A DNA stretch of 6,558 nt from an uncultured Synergistaceae bacterium (lineage in GTDB: Bacteria; Synergistota; Synergistia; Synergistales; Aminobacteriaceae). The position numbers and the translations under genes were made by a program. The notes under the pieces were generated by a model. That model saw only the letters and a list, made by a program, of their open reading frames with translations. It was not told where the DNA came from and did no database searches. Below are positions 1 to 5,385 of this stretch, in pieces. The DNA lies in the NCBI GenBank assembly GCA_937870605.1, contig CALMZW010000415.1, positions 1 through 6,558 of the forward strand, written 5' to 3'. The stretch's first letter is position 1. Every line of letters starts with the position of its first letter.

Positions 1-55
1 GGAAAGCAGAGAAGCACGACACGCGATCCCCGACGGTTCTGAGTCGGGGGAGCGT
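1..55. repeat. 55-bp direct repeat, copy 1
   Basis: This segment is identical, base for base, to 88-142; the two copies start 87 bp apart. Inside it, CCCCGAC (28-34) can pair with GTCGGGG (43-49) around an 8-nt loop, giving a 7-bp GC-rich hairpin. The copy begins exactly at the window edge, so the array may continue to the left. The 87-bp period is a multiple of three, so reading frames are kept from copy to copy. No family was recognised. It could be an intergenic palindromic repeat, or a repeat within the end of a protein-coding frame. Confidence 0.9.
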
Positions 56-62
56 AGTCGGT

Positions 63-77
63 CGCTTACCCCGGGCG
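63..77. repeat. 15-bp direct repeat, copy 1
   Basis: The 15-mer CGCTTACCCCGGGCG occurs here and again at 204-218. In both places TTTCCGG follows shortly after (81-87 and 228-234). This suggests that the sequence after the second 55-bp copy is a partial, expanded version of the first repeat unit. The offsets between the units differ by 54 and 60 bp, both multiples of three. Confidence 0.8.
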
Positions 78-87
78 ACTTTTCCGG

Positions 88-142
88 GGAAAGCAGAGAA
101 GCACGACACGCGATCCCCGACGGTTCTGAGTCGGGGGAGCGT
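88..142. repeat. 55-bp direct repeat, copy 2
   Basis: This is a perfect copy of 1-55, with the hairpin arms at 115-121 and 130-136. An imperfect palindrome runs into its left end at 79-93 (CTTTTCC then GGGGAAAG). After the copy the sequence departs from unit 1 because the 31-bp tandem pair (144-205) is inserted. It then rejoins the unit 1 pattern at 204-218. Perfect identity over 55 bp suggests recent duplication, gene conversion or strong constraint. Confidence 0.9.
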
Positions 143-143
143 T

Positions 144-174
144 GTCCCTCGGCCAAAGCCCCGAGGACTTCGCG
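144..174. repeat. 31-bp tandem repeat, copy 1, hairpin-forming
   Basis: This copy abuts 175-205, which matches it at 27 of 31 positions. It folds as GTC (144-146) plus CTCGG (148-152) pairing with CCGAG (161-165) plus GAC (166-168). C147 is bulged and the loop is 153-160, giving 8 base pairs. The differences from copy 2 fall only in one base pair and in the loop. Confidence 0.8.
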
Positions 175-205
175 GTCCCCCGGCCAAGACCCCGGGGACT
201 TCGCG
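175..205. repeat. 31-bp tandem repeat, copy 2, hairpin-forming
   Basis: This is the second tandem unit. The stem is GTC (175-177) plus CCCGG (179-183) with CCGGG (192-196) plus GAC (197-199); C178 is bulged and the loop is 184-191. Compared with copy 1, the pair T149-A164 is replaced by C180-G195, and the other two changes (157/188 and 158/189) are in the loop. All pairing is therefore preserved. Confidence 0.8.
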
Positions 206-218
206 CTTACCCCGGGCG
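204..218. repeat. 15-bp direct repeat, copy 2
   Basis: This is an exact match to 63-77, overlapping the last two bases of the 31-bp tandem. It marks the point where the sequence before rpe returns to the first repeat unit. Only 23 bp separate it from the GTG start assigned to rpe. Confidence 0.8.
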
Positions 219-241
219 CAGAAGGCGTTTCCGGCCGTACC

Positions 242-910
242 GTGGTCATCGCCCCGTCCCTGCTTTCCGCGGATCCGCTCGACATCGCGGGGAGCATTGC
301 GCGGCTCGGTGCGACGCCGGACTGGATTCACGTGGATATTATGGACGGTCACTTCGTCCCGAATCTTTCGTACGGTCCCTCGATCGTTCGCGCACTTGCG
401 GGACGGCACCCGTCCGTTATCCGGGACGTCCATCTCATGGTGGAGCCGCCGGAACGGTTCTTCGAAGCCTTTTGCGATGCGGGGTCCACATTCGTGACGG
501 TCCACGCGGAGGCGACGCCGCACATCCACAGGGTGCTGTCCGCCATTCGCGAACGAGGGTGTCGTCCGGGGATTTCGCTCAACCCCGGAACGCCGGTCGA
601 GAGCATTTTCCCCGTGATTCACATGGTGGATCTTGTCCTGGTCATGTCCGTCGATCCCGGATTCGGCGGGCAGGGGTTCATCCCGGAAACATTGAACAAA
701 ACCGCCGATCTGGTGCGGCTCCGAACCGTTCGGGGATTGTCTTTTTTCATTGAAATGGATGGAGGACTTGGAAGCGGGAACGTGGAATCCGTCATACGGC
801 GCGGGTGCGACGTCATCGTTATGGGAAATGCGCTCTTCGGCGCTCCGGATCCCGGAGCGGCGTGGGCGGCGGTAAACGGAATTGCAAAGGAGGCAACGAT
901 CGGTGTCTAG
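242..910 (+). CDS. rpe: Ribulose-phosphate 3-epimerase
   Basis: Rpe interconverts D-ribulose 5-phosphate and D-xylulose 5-phosphate in the cytoplasm, in the pentose phosphate pathway. The 222 residues form a complete single-domain TIM barrel; the E. coli enzyme has 225. Visible family motifs are APSLLSAD (4-11), HVDIMDGHFVPN (30-41) with His30 and Asp32, HLMVEP (64-69) with His64, and MSVDPGFGGQGF (135-146). A phosphate-binding EMDGG follows, with Asp173. These His and Asp residues correspond to the metal and acid-base ligands of the family. GTG at 242 is chosen because it places the first strand (VIAPSLLSAD) exactly where the family begins. However, the nearest purine-rich stretch, GAAGG at 221-225, is 16 nt away, so the start is weakly supported. 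Small departures are MDGG for the usual VDGG and MGNALF for the usual AGSAIF. The gene overlaps the next one by 8 bp. Confidence 0.96.
   Translation: MVIAPSLLSADPLDIAGSIARLGATPDWIHVDIMDGHFVPNLSYGPSIVRALAGRHPSVIRDVHLMVEPPERFFEAFCDAGSTFVTVHAEATPHIHRVLSAIRERGCRPGISLNPGTPVESIFPVIHMVDLVLVMSVDPGFGGQGFIPETLNKTADLVRLRTVRGLSFFIEMDGGLGSGNVESVIRRGCDVIVMGNALFGAPDPGAAWAAVNGIAKEATIGV
886..893 (+). promoter_or_regulatory. Ribosome binding site of the rodZ-like gene
   Basis: AAAGGAGG lies inside the end of rpe, 9 nt before GTG at 903. It decides the start, because the longer frame begins with TTG at 882, upstream of this site, and could not use it. Confidence 0.85.
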
Positions 911-1781
911 AGATGTGGATCAAAACGTCCTGATAGAACTTGGCGCCCGAATCCGGGCGATTCGTGAAGAACGAGGGTTGCGCATCGACGATATTGTCGA
1001 GACGACCCGCATCCGGAAACAGTTCCTCGAAGGCATTGAACGGGGGGACTACTCCGAATTCCCCGGAGATGTCTATATCCGCGGATTTGTTCGGACATAC
1101 CTGAAGACGCTTGGAGCCGAAGCGGTCTGGGAAGAAGTCGGATCTCTCTTCAAGGAGGAGCAGCGCGAAAGCAACGAACCCGCCGCGCTCGGAACCTGCA
1201 CCGCTCCCGCCAGGGGGTTCAAACCGGCGTCGAAGTTCTGGATTTTTCTCCTTCTTCTCTGTGCGCTTGCCGGCTCCGGCTGGTACGTATGGTACGCCTG
1301 GAACGGGAAACTGGTGACCCCCAATCCGCCGCGCGCGCTGGAAACGGATGCCTCCCGGGACGCGCTTACGGGAACGGCCGGAAACAGAACGTCGTCTCTT
1401 CCCGGAGCGACGGAGTTGCTTTCGACGGACACGTTCTCTCAGGATGCGTCTCTTTTCTCCCCTTTGTCCGGAGATCTGCGCCCCTCTCCCACGCCGACAC
1501 CCGTTCCGGTTCAGGAGCAGCTGAAAAAGCTTGTCCTCTCAGCCGGTCGGGAATGCTGGATCCGAGTGGTTCGGGGAGACAAGGTCGTGTATCAGGATAT
1601 CCTTCCAAAGGGCAAATCGGTGACGTTCGATGCGGACGTGCGCCTTGTCGTGACCTACGGACGGCCTGACGCCGTGTCTATCGCATGGAACGGCAAGGAG
1701 CTGGGCAAAGCCGGCTCCGGAAGCAAAGTCGTAAAGATTTTCTACGATCCCGACGGAAAGACCGGGAAGGCGACCGAGTGA
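903..1781 (+). CDS. rodZ: RodZ-like membrane-anchored helix-turn-helix protein
   Basis: This 292-residue protein has the RodZ/YmfM architecture. A cytoplasmic HTH domain of the HTH_25 type occupies about residues 10-85, including LGARIRAIREERGLRIDDI (13-31) and the family hallmark YIRGFVRTYLKTLG (58-71). One hydrophobic segment runs from about 112 to 133, followed by a Ser/Thr/Pro-rich linker with PSPTPTPVPV (194-203). The C-terminal beta-rich domain of the DUF4115 type covers about 205-282. In E. coli, RodZ binds the actin homologue MreB through the HTH domain and supports rod shape; whether this homologue does so is inferred. Lys/Arg before the membrane segment suggests the N-terminus is cytoplasmic and the C-terminal domain extracytoplasmic. 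The GTG start at 903 is set by a strong ribosome binding site. The gene overlaps rpe by 8 bp and rimO by 4 bp. Homologues often precede rimO/pgsA/cinA/recA clusters. Confidence 0.88.
   Translation: MSRDVDQNVLIELGARIRAIREERGLRIDDIVETTRIRKQFLEGIERGDYSEFPGDVYIRGFVRTYLKTLGAEAVWEEVGSLFKEEQRESNEPAALGTCTAPARGFKPASKFWIFLLLLCALAGSGWYVWYAWNGKLVTPNPPRALETDASRDALTGTAGNRTSSLPGATELLSTDTFSQDASLFSPLSGDLRPSPTPTPVPVQEQLKKLVLSAGRECWIRVVRGDKVVYQDILPKGKSVTFDADVRLVVTYGRPDAVSIAWNGKELGKAGSGSKVVKIFYDPDGKTGKATE
1764..1770 (+). promoter_or_regulatory. Ribosome binding site of rimO
   Basis: GGGAAGG lies 7 nt before GTG at 1778 and supports that start over the longer open frame beginning at 1685. The GTG shares bases with the TGA of the preceding gene (GTGA), an arrangement typical of translational coupling. 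Confidence 0.65.
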
Positions 1782-3079
1782 AGGTCTTTCTCCTGAGCCT
1801 CGGGTGCGCCAAGAACACGGCCGACAGCGAGGTCCTCGCCGGAATGCTGAAAACCGCGGGGCATACGCTTGTCGAAAACGCCGAAGACGCGGATGTCGCC
1901 TTCGTGAACACGTGCGGCTTCATTCAACCGGCCGTGGAAGAGAGTATTGGAGCGATTCTGGATCTGGAACAGCTCAAGGAGCAGGGAAGCCTTCGGAGAA
2001 TCGGCGTCCTCGGGTGCCTGTACAACCGCTACGGCGAGGATCTGAAAAAGGAAATCCCCAGCGTCGATATCTGGGCGAAAGCGGAGGACTGGTCCTCGGT
2101 GCTTCGCGCGCTCGGGAGCGACGCGTGCGCCCCGTCGAGGGGAATGCTGACGGAAACGCGGCGCTGGACGCGGTATCTCAAGGTGGGCGAAGGGTGCGAC
2201 AACGTGTGCGCGTATTGCACCATCCCGTCGATTCGCGGACGCTCCCGGAGCGTTCCTGTCGCGGCGGTCGTCGCGCAGGCGGAGACGCTCGTCCGGGAAG
2301 GGGCGCGCGAACTGTGTCTCGTCGGACAGGATCTGACCGCGTACGGCCGGGATCTTGACGGGAAAACGGGGCTGCTCGATCTTCTCGGGGCTCTGGAAAC
2401 CTCGATTCCGGACGACATCTGGCTCCGGTTGCTGTATCTGCACCCGGCGCAAATGGACGAGGCCTTTATCGACAGGCTCCTTTCGTACAAAAAAGTGTTG
2501 CGCTATCTTGACATTCCCATTCAGCACATCGACGACGAAATGCTCCGGCGCATGAAGCGTCCGGGAAGCGCGTCGCATATCCGGCGTCTCTTTTCCCACG
2601 CGCGAAAAGCCGATCCGTTCTTCGCGCTTCGAACCACGATCATCGTGGGATTTCCGGGAGAAACGGAAGCGGCTTTCGGAAAAACGCTCGATTTTCTCGA
2701 AGAGATGTCGATCGACCGGGTCGGCGCGTTCGTCTTTTCGCCCGAAGAGGGAACGCCTGCCGCGACAATGGACGGCCAGATTCCCGATTCCGTCAGGGAG
2801 CAGCGGTACGCGCGCCTCATGGAGCTTCAGTCTGCGATTTCGCTTGAGCGGCAGCGACTCTTCGTGGGGCGGACGATGCGTGTTCTTGTCGAGGAGATCG
2901 ACCGGGAAGGCGAGCTTGCATGGGGACGTTCCTACCGCGACGCGCCCGAAGTGGACGGCCTTGTGGGCGTCTCCCCCGTCGGGACGCTTCAGGAGGGGGA
3001 TTTCGTTTCCGTTTCCGTGACCGACGCGGAAGAATACGATTTGTTCGGCGTCCCGGCAGATGACGGCGAGATTTCGTAG
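1778..3079 (+). CDS. rimO: Ribosomal protein S12 methylthiotransferase RimO
   Basis: RimO is a radical-SAM enzyme that adds a methylthio group to a conserved aspartate of ribosomal protein S12 (Asp88/89 in E. coli numbering). From the GTG at 1778 it has 433 residues, close to E. coli RimO (441). The N-terminal UPF0004 domain shows LGCAKN (8-13), NTCGF (44-48) and LGC (78-80), so Cys10, Cys46 and Cys80 can hold the auxiliary 4Fe-4S cluster. The radical-SAM motif CDNVCAYC gives Cys140, Cys144 and Cys147. GEGCDNVCAYCTIPSIRG (137-154) is of the RimO type rather than the MiaB type. A TRAM-like domain covers about 363-430. The open frame continues upstream to 1685, but that extra 31-residue stretch is basic, lies inside the previous gene and is not part of the family. 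The gene overlaps its upstream neighbour by 4 bp and pgpA by 20 bp. Confidence 0.96.
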   Translation: MKVFLLSLGCAKNTADSEVLAGMLKTAGHTLVENAEDADVAFVNTCGFIQPAVEESIGAILDLEQLKEQGSLRRIGVLGCLYNRYGEDLKKEIPSVDIWAKAEDWSSVLRALGSDACAPSRGMLTETRRWTRYLKVGEGCDNVCAYCTIPSIRGRSRSVPVAAVVAQAETLVREGARELCLVGQDLTAYGRDLDGKTGLLDLLGALETSIPDDIWLRLLYLHPAQMDEAFIDRLLSYKKVLRYLDIPIQHIDDEMLRRMKRPGSASHIRRLFSHARKADPFFALRTTIIVGFPGETEAAFGKTLDFLEEMSIDRVGAFVFSPEEGTPAATMDGQIPDSVREQRYARLMELQSAISLERQRLFVGRTMRVLVEEIDREGELAWGRSYRDAPEVDGLVGVSPVGTLQEGDFVSVSVTDAEEYDLFGVPADDGEIS

Positions 3080-3527
3080 CGTCGCCGATATCGTCAGCAC
3101 CGTCGGCGGTCTGGGGCGCTTTTCGTCAATGCCGGGCACCGTCGCCTCCGCGGCGGCCTGTCTGGTTGCGCTGTTCGTACCGCCGACCTGGCCTCTTATC
3201 CTTTCCGTCTGTATCGTTGGGACGATCGCTTCCGACCGTTATGCCCGGGAGACCGGCCGAAAGGACCCCGGCGAAATCGTCATCGACGAGGTCGTCGGGA
3301 TGTGGATTTCCCTCTTTGCGCTTCCGCAGACGATGTGGTTGCCCGCACTGTTGGTTTTCCGCATTCTGGACATTCTCAAACCCGTTCCCATCAGCACTGT
3401 GGAGGCTCTTCCCGGAGGGATCGGAATCATGGCGGACGACGTCTTGGGCGGCGTCTGCGCAAATCTGCTTTTGCGCGGACTGCACCGGCTTTTCTTTGGA
3501 GGCGGTCTGGCGCTGCTCTATCGCTGA
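3060..3527 (+). CDS. pgpA: Phosphatidylglycerophosphatase A
   Basis: PgpA dephosphorylates phosphatidylglycerol phosphate to phosphatidylglycerol at the inner membrane. The protein has 155 residues; E. coli PgpA has about 170. Family motifs appear in order: GGLGRFSSMPGT (16-27), DPGEIVIDEVVGMW (69-82) with the acidic pair Asp76-Glu77, FRILDILKPVPI (100-111) and PGGIGIMADDVLGG (118-131) with Asp126-Asp127. Hydrophobic stretches at about 29-57, 80-101 and 128-154 fit a small multi-pass membrane protein. The ATG at 3060 overlaps the end of rimO by 20 bp and has no clear Shine-Dalgarno. The next in-frame ATG, at 3129, would remove the first conserved motif, so 3060 is preferred and coupling to rimO translation is likely. 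Many Firmicutes carry pgsA, the preceding enzyme of the same pathway, at about this position. Confidence 0.94.
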   Translation: MTARFRSVADIVSTVGGLGRFSSMPGTVASAAACLVALFVPPTWPLILSVCIVGTIASDRYARETGRKDPGEIVIDEVVGMWISLFALPQTMWLPALLVFRILDILKPVPISTVEALPGGIGIMADDVLGGVCANLLLRGLHRLFFGGGLALLYR

Positions 3528-3553
3528 TCACCGAACGGCGGTTTGTTCATACT

Positions 3554-3561
3554 GGAGGTGG
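3554..3561 (+). promoter_or_regulatory. Ribosome binding site of cinA
   Basis: GGAGGTGG is the best Shine-Dalgarno match near cinA. Counting from GGAGGT (3554-3559), 7 nt separate it from the in-frame CTG at 3567. The in-frame GTG at 3558 lies inside this site and the TTG at 3543 lies before it, so neither can be served by it. Confidence 0.75.
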
Positions 3562-3566
3562 TTTCA

Positions 3567-4790
3567 CTGAAGGACGCGGCGCTTCTGGCGCTGGGGGACG
3601 AGCTTCTGAGCGGAATCCGGAGAGAGGGAAACTGCACGTGGATGGCGGCGCGGCTTCACCGGGCAGGGTGGAAGGTTCGCGGAATGGAAGTCCTCCCGGA
3701 TGACACGGCCGCATCCCTTGCGGCGTTGCGCAGATGGATCGGATCCGTCCGCCTGCTCGTCATCTCCGGAGGTCTTGGCCCGACACACGACGACCGGACC
3801 AGGGACATCCTTGCGGAGTTCCTTGGAGCGCCGCTGGTCCGGGACGATGCGACGTATGATCGCATGGCGTCACGGTATTGCGGCGACCACAGGGAAGCGT
3901 TTGAACGGTCGCGATCGCGGCAGGCCGCGATACCGGCGGGTGTCGAATCCGTATACAACCCGTTGGGCTCGGCGCTCGGAATGCGTTTTGAACGCCAGGG
4001 AACGGAAGTTTTTTCGTTTCCCGGAGTCCCCGCCGAATACCGCGCTATGGCCGACGAGGCGCTCGGGGCGCGCCTGACGCCCGAGGAATGCTGGCTTTCC
4101 GTCAGCATCACCGGCTGGGCGGAGAGCCTCCTCAAAGACAGAATCGCGGATGTCCTCGAAGATCCGCTGATGCATACGTCCATCCTTCCGGCGGCGAATC
4201 TGGTCGAAGTCGTCCTCCGCGGCGAAACGGACAGGATCCGCGCCGGAGAACGGGAGATCCGGGAGCGTCTGCCGGGAGATTGCCTTCCCGCAGGATGTAC
4301 GACCTTGCAGCAGGCCGTTGTTGAAGCGGCGATCGACCGGAGGATGACCGTTTCAGCGGCCGAGTCCTGCACGGGAGGGCTTGTCGGCGCCGCAATCACC
4401 GACGTTCCCGGAAGCTCCGAAGTCTTTCCGGGGAGCGTGATCTGTTACGATAACCGCATCAAGCGGCAACTTCTCGGAGTATCTCCAGAAATCCTCGAAA
4501 CGAACGGGGCGGTGAGCGAGGCGTGCGCCTGCGCTATGGCCGAAGGGGCGCGCCGTCTTCTCGGCGCCGACATGGCCGTTTCCGTGACCGGGGTAGCGGG
4601 TCCCGGAGGCGGTTCCGCGGAAAAACCCGTCGGCACGGTGTGGTTCGCAGTCTCAAGCGCGAGATCCGGTGAAACGAAGGCCCTTCTGCGGAAGTTCGCG
4701 GGGGATCGGGCCATGATCCGGGAGCGGTCGAGGGCGAAGGCGCTTGAATTGCTCTGGAGGGGAATCCTCGGGGACACGGCATGGAAATAG
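3567..4790 (+). CDS. cinA: CinA, nicotinamide-nucleotide amidohydrolase family, probable CTG start
   Basis: This is a two-domain CinA. The N-terminal MoCF-like (COG1058) domain, about residues 3-168, shows ALGDELLSG (8-16), SGGLGPTHDDRT (67-78) and FPGVPAEYRAM (151-161). A linker region follows, including SITGWAESLLKDRI (180-193). The C-terminal PncC-type domain, about 248-402, shows ESCTGG (266-271) with the nucleophile Ser267, YDNRIKRQLLGV (294-305) with Lys299, and TGVAGPGGG (341-349). PncC domains deamidate nicotinamide mononucleotide to nicotinate mononucleotide in NAD salvage. N-terminal COG1058 domains have been linked to ADP-ribose hydrolysis. The name comes from competence/DNA-damage induction in streptococci, where cinA sits before recA. 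From CTG at 3567 the protein has 407 residues and begins MKDAALLALGDELL, exactly as the family does. Alternatives are GTG at 3558 or TTG at 3543. There are 39 bp after pgpA and a 10-bp overlap with thpR. Confidence 0.94.
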   Translation: MKDAALLALGDELLSGIRREGNCTWMAARLHRAGWKVRGMEVLPDDTAASLAALRRWIGSVRLLVISGGLGPTHDDRTRDILAEFLGAPLVRDDATYDRMASRYCGDHREAFERSRSRQAAIPAGVESVYNPLGSALGMRFERQGTEVFSFPGVPAEYRAMADEALGARLTPEECWLSVSITGWAESLLKDRIADVLEDPLMHTSILPAANLVEVVLRGETDRIRAGEREIRERLPGDCLPAGCTTLQQAVVEAAIDRRMTVSAAESCTGGLVGAAITDVPGSSEVFPGSVICYDNRIKRQLLGVSPEILETNGAVSEACACAMAEGARRLLGADMAVSVTGVAGPGGGSAEKPVGTVWFAVSSARSGETKALLRKFAGDRAMIRERSRAKALELLWRGILGDTAWK

Positions 4791-5362
4791 TCCGTTGTTT
4801 CGTATGCGTCGCGCTTGGCGACGAGGCGCGCCGTTTTCTCGAAATCTACGTCTCGGGACTCAGGAAGTGCGCCCCATCGATCCGATGGGTGTCGGTCGCG
4901 GCGCTTCACGTCACGCTGAAATTCTGCGGGGAAATTCCCGTGGAAACGGTTGAAAGACTCTCCGAAAATTATGCCGGTGCGCTTCGAAACGTCCGTCCCT
5001 TCCGTCTCTCGCTTGAAGGGTTGGGGTGCTTTCCCGATCTTCATCGCCCGACGGTTCTCTGGATAGGAATACGGGAAGGTCTTGAAAACCTGGTTTCCCT
5101 GTACGACCGTGTCGAACGGGCAAGCGTTTCTTCGGGAATCGCTCCGGAAAAGCGTTCCTTCTCTCCGCACCTCACCCTCGCGAGAATCAAGAATCCGAAA
5201 GACATGACATCCGCTCTCAGCGAGCGGATCCGGGAAAGCGCCGCACCGGGCTTTTCCACGGCAGTCAGCGAAGCGATATTCATGAAGAGCCGCCTTACGC
5301 CGGACGGCCCGATATACAGTCCGATCCGGCGATACGCGTTCCAGAACGGAAAGACACCATAA
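4781..5362 (+). CDS. thpR: RNA 2',3'-cyclic phosphodiesterase / 2'-5' RNA ligase family protein
   Basis: This is a member of the 2H phosphoesterase superfamily (LigT/ThpR), with 193 residues; E. coli ThpR has 176. Both catalytic motifs are present: HVTLKF (43-48, with His43 and Thr45) and HLTLAR (130-135, with His130 and Thr132). They are preceded by the expected RWVSVAALHVTLKFCGEI context. Known relatives hydrolyse 2',3'-cyclic phosphates and reversibly ligate tRNA half-molecules through 2'-5' bonds in vitro. The physiological substrate is uncertain in most bacteria. The ATG at 4781 lies inside the end of cinA (10-bp overlap), with a modest GGGGA at 4770-4774 six nt upstream. The location between cinA and recA recurs in several bacterial groups, but no functional link to recombination follows from that alone. 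The 3' end contains a 12-bp palindrome (5337-5348). Confidence 0.93.
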   Translation: MEIVRCFVCVALGDEARRFLEIYVSGLRKCAPSIRWVSVAALHVTLKFCGEIPVETVERLSENYAGALRNVRPFRLSLEGLGCFPDLHRPTVLWIGIREGLENLVSLYDRVERASVSSGIAPEKRSFSPHLTLARIKNPKDMTSALSERIRESAAPGFSTAVSEAIFMKSRLTPDGPIYSPIRRYAFQNGKTP

Positions 5363-5370
5363 TTCCTGAC

Positions 5371-5376
5371 AGGAGG
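5371..5376 (+). promoter_or_regulatory. Ribosome binding site of recA
   Basis: AGGAGG lies 9 nt before GTG at 5386, in the 23-bp gap after thpR. It fixes the start of recA. The gap is too short to hold a separate promoter and operator, so any dedicated recA promoter would have to lie inside thpR. Confidence 0.85.
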
Positions 5377-5385
5377 ACGATCTGC

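Larger units (their letters stand above)
2..241 (+). other. Repeat-rich region before rpe, open in the rpe frame
   Basis: No gene was recognised here. The frame that becomes rpe has no stop codon from base 2 onward, and it has no ATG, GTG or TTG before 242. Read in this frame the repeats give Gly/Ser/Arg/Pro-rich peptide with recurring words such as PGDF and LTPG, unlike any domain I know. It could be the low-complexity tail of an upstream gene, an unusual N-terminal extension of Rpe starting outside the window, or non-coding sequence that is open by chance because of high GC. I see no convincing -35/-10 pair and no clear Shine-Dalgarno close to 242. Confidence 0.35.

Noticed and set aside
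1..205. CRISPR array
   Set aside because: The repeats are 55 and 31 bp with at most two copies each, the 31-bp copies have no spacer between them, and there are no cas genes in the window.
142..753. Sense open frame starting in the repeats and running into rpe in another frame
   Set aside because: The product is Arg/Gly/Pro-rich with no motif, and the overlapped frame encodes a clear epimerase. It uses a TTG without a ribosome binding site.
882..902. TTG at 882 as the start of the rodZ-like gene
   Set aside because: It would make the strong AAAGGAGG at 886-893 part of the coding sequence and lengthen the overlap with rpe to 29 bp. GTG at 903 is correctly spaced from that site.
2508..2513. 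TTGACA, a perfect -35-like hexamer inside rimO
   Set aside because: It encodes part of the conserved YLDIPIQH motif of RimO, and no -10-like element lies at the right distance.
1742..3139. Long antisense open frame (465 codons) opposite rimO
   Set aside because: It mirrors the rimO coding frame in GC-rich sequence. Its translation is Arg/Pro/His-rich, shows no domain, and runs over the adjoining genes. The sense strand holds an unmistakable RimO.
3528..3566. Terminator or promoter between pgpA and cinA
   Set aside because: The 39-bp gap has no stable GC stem followed by a T run and no -35/-10 pair. It mainly contains the cinA ribosome binding site.
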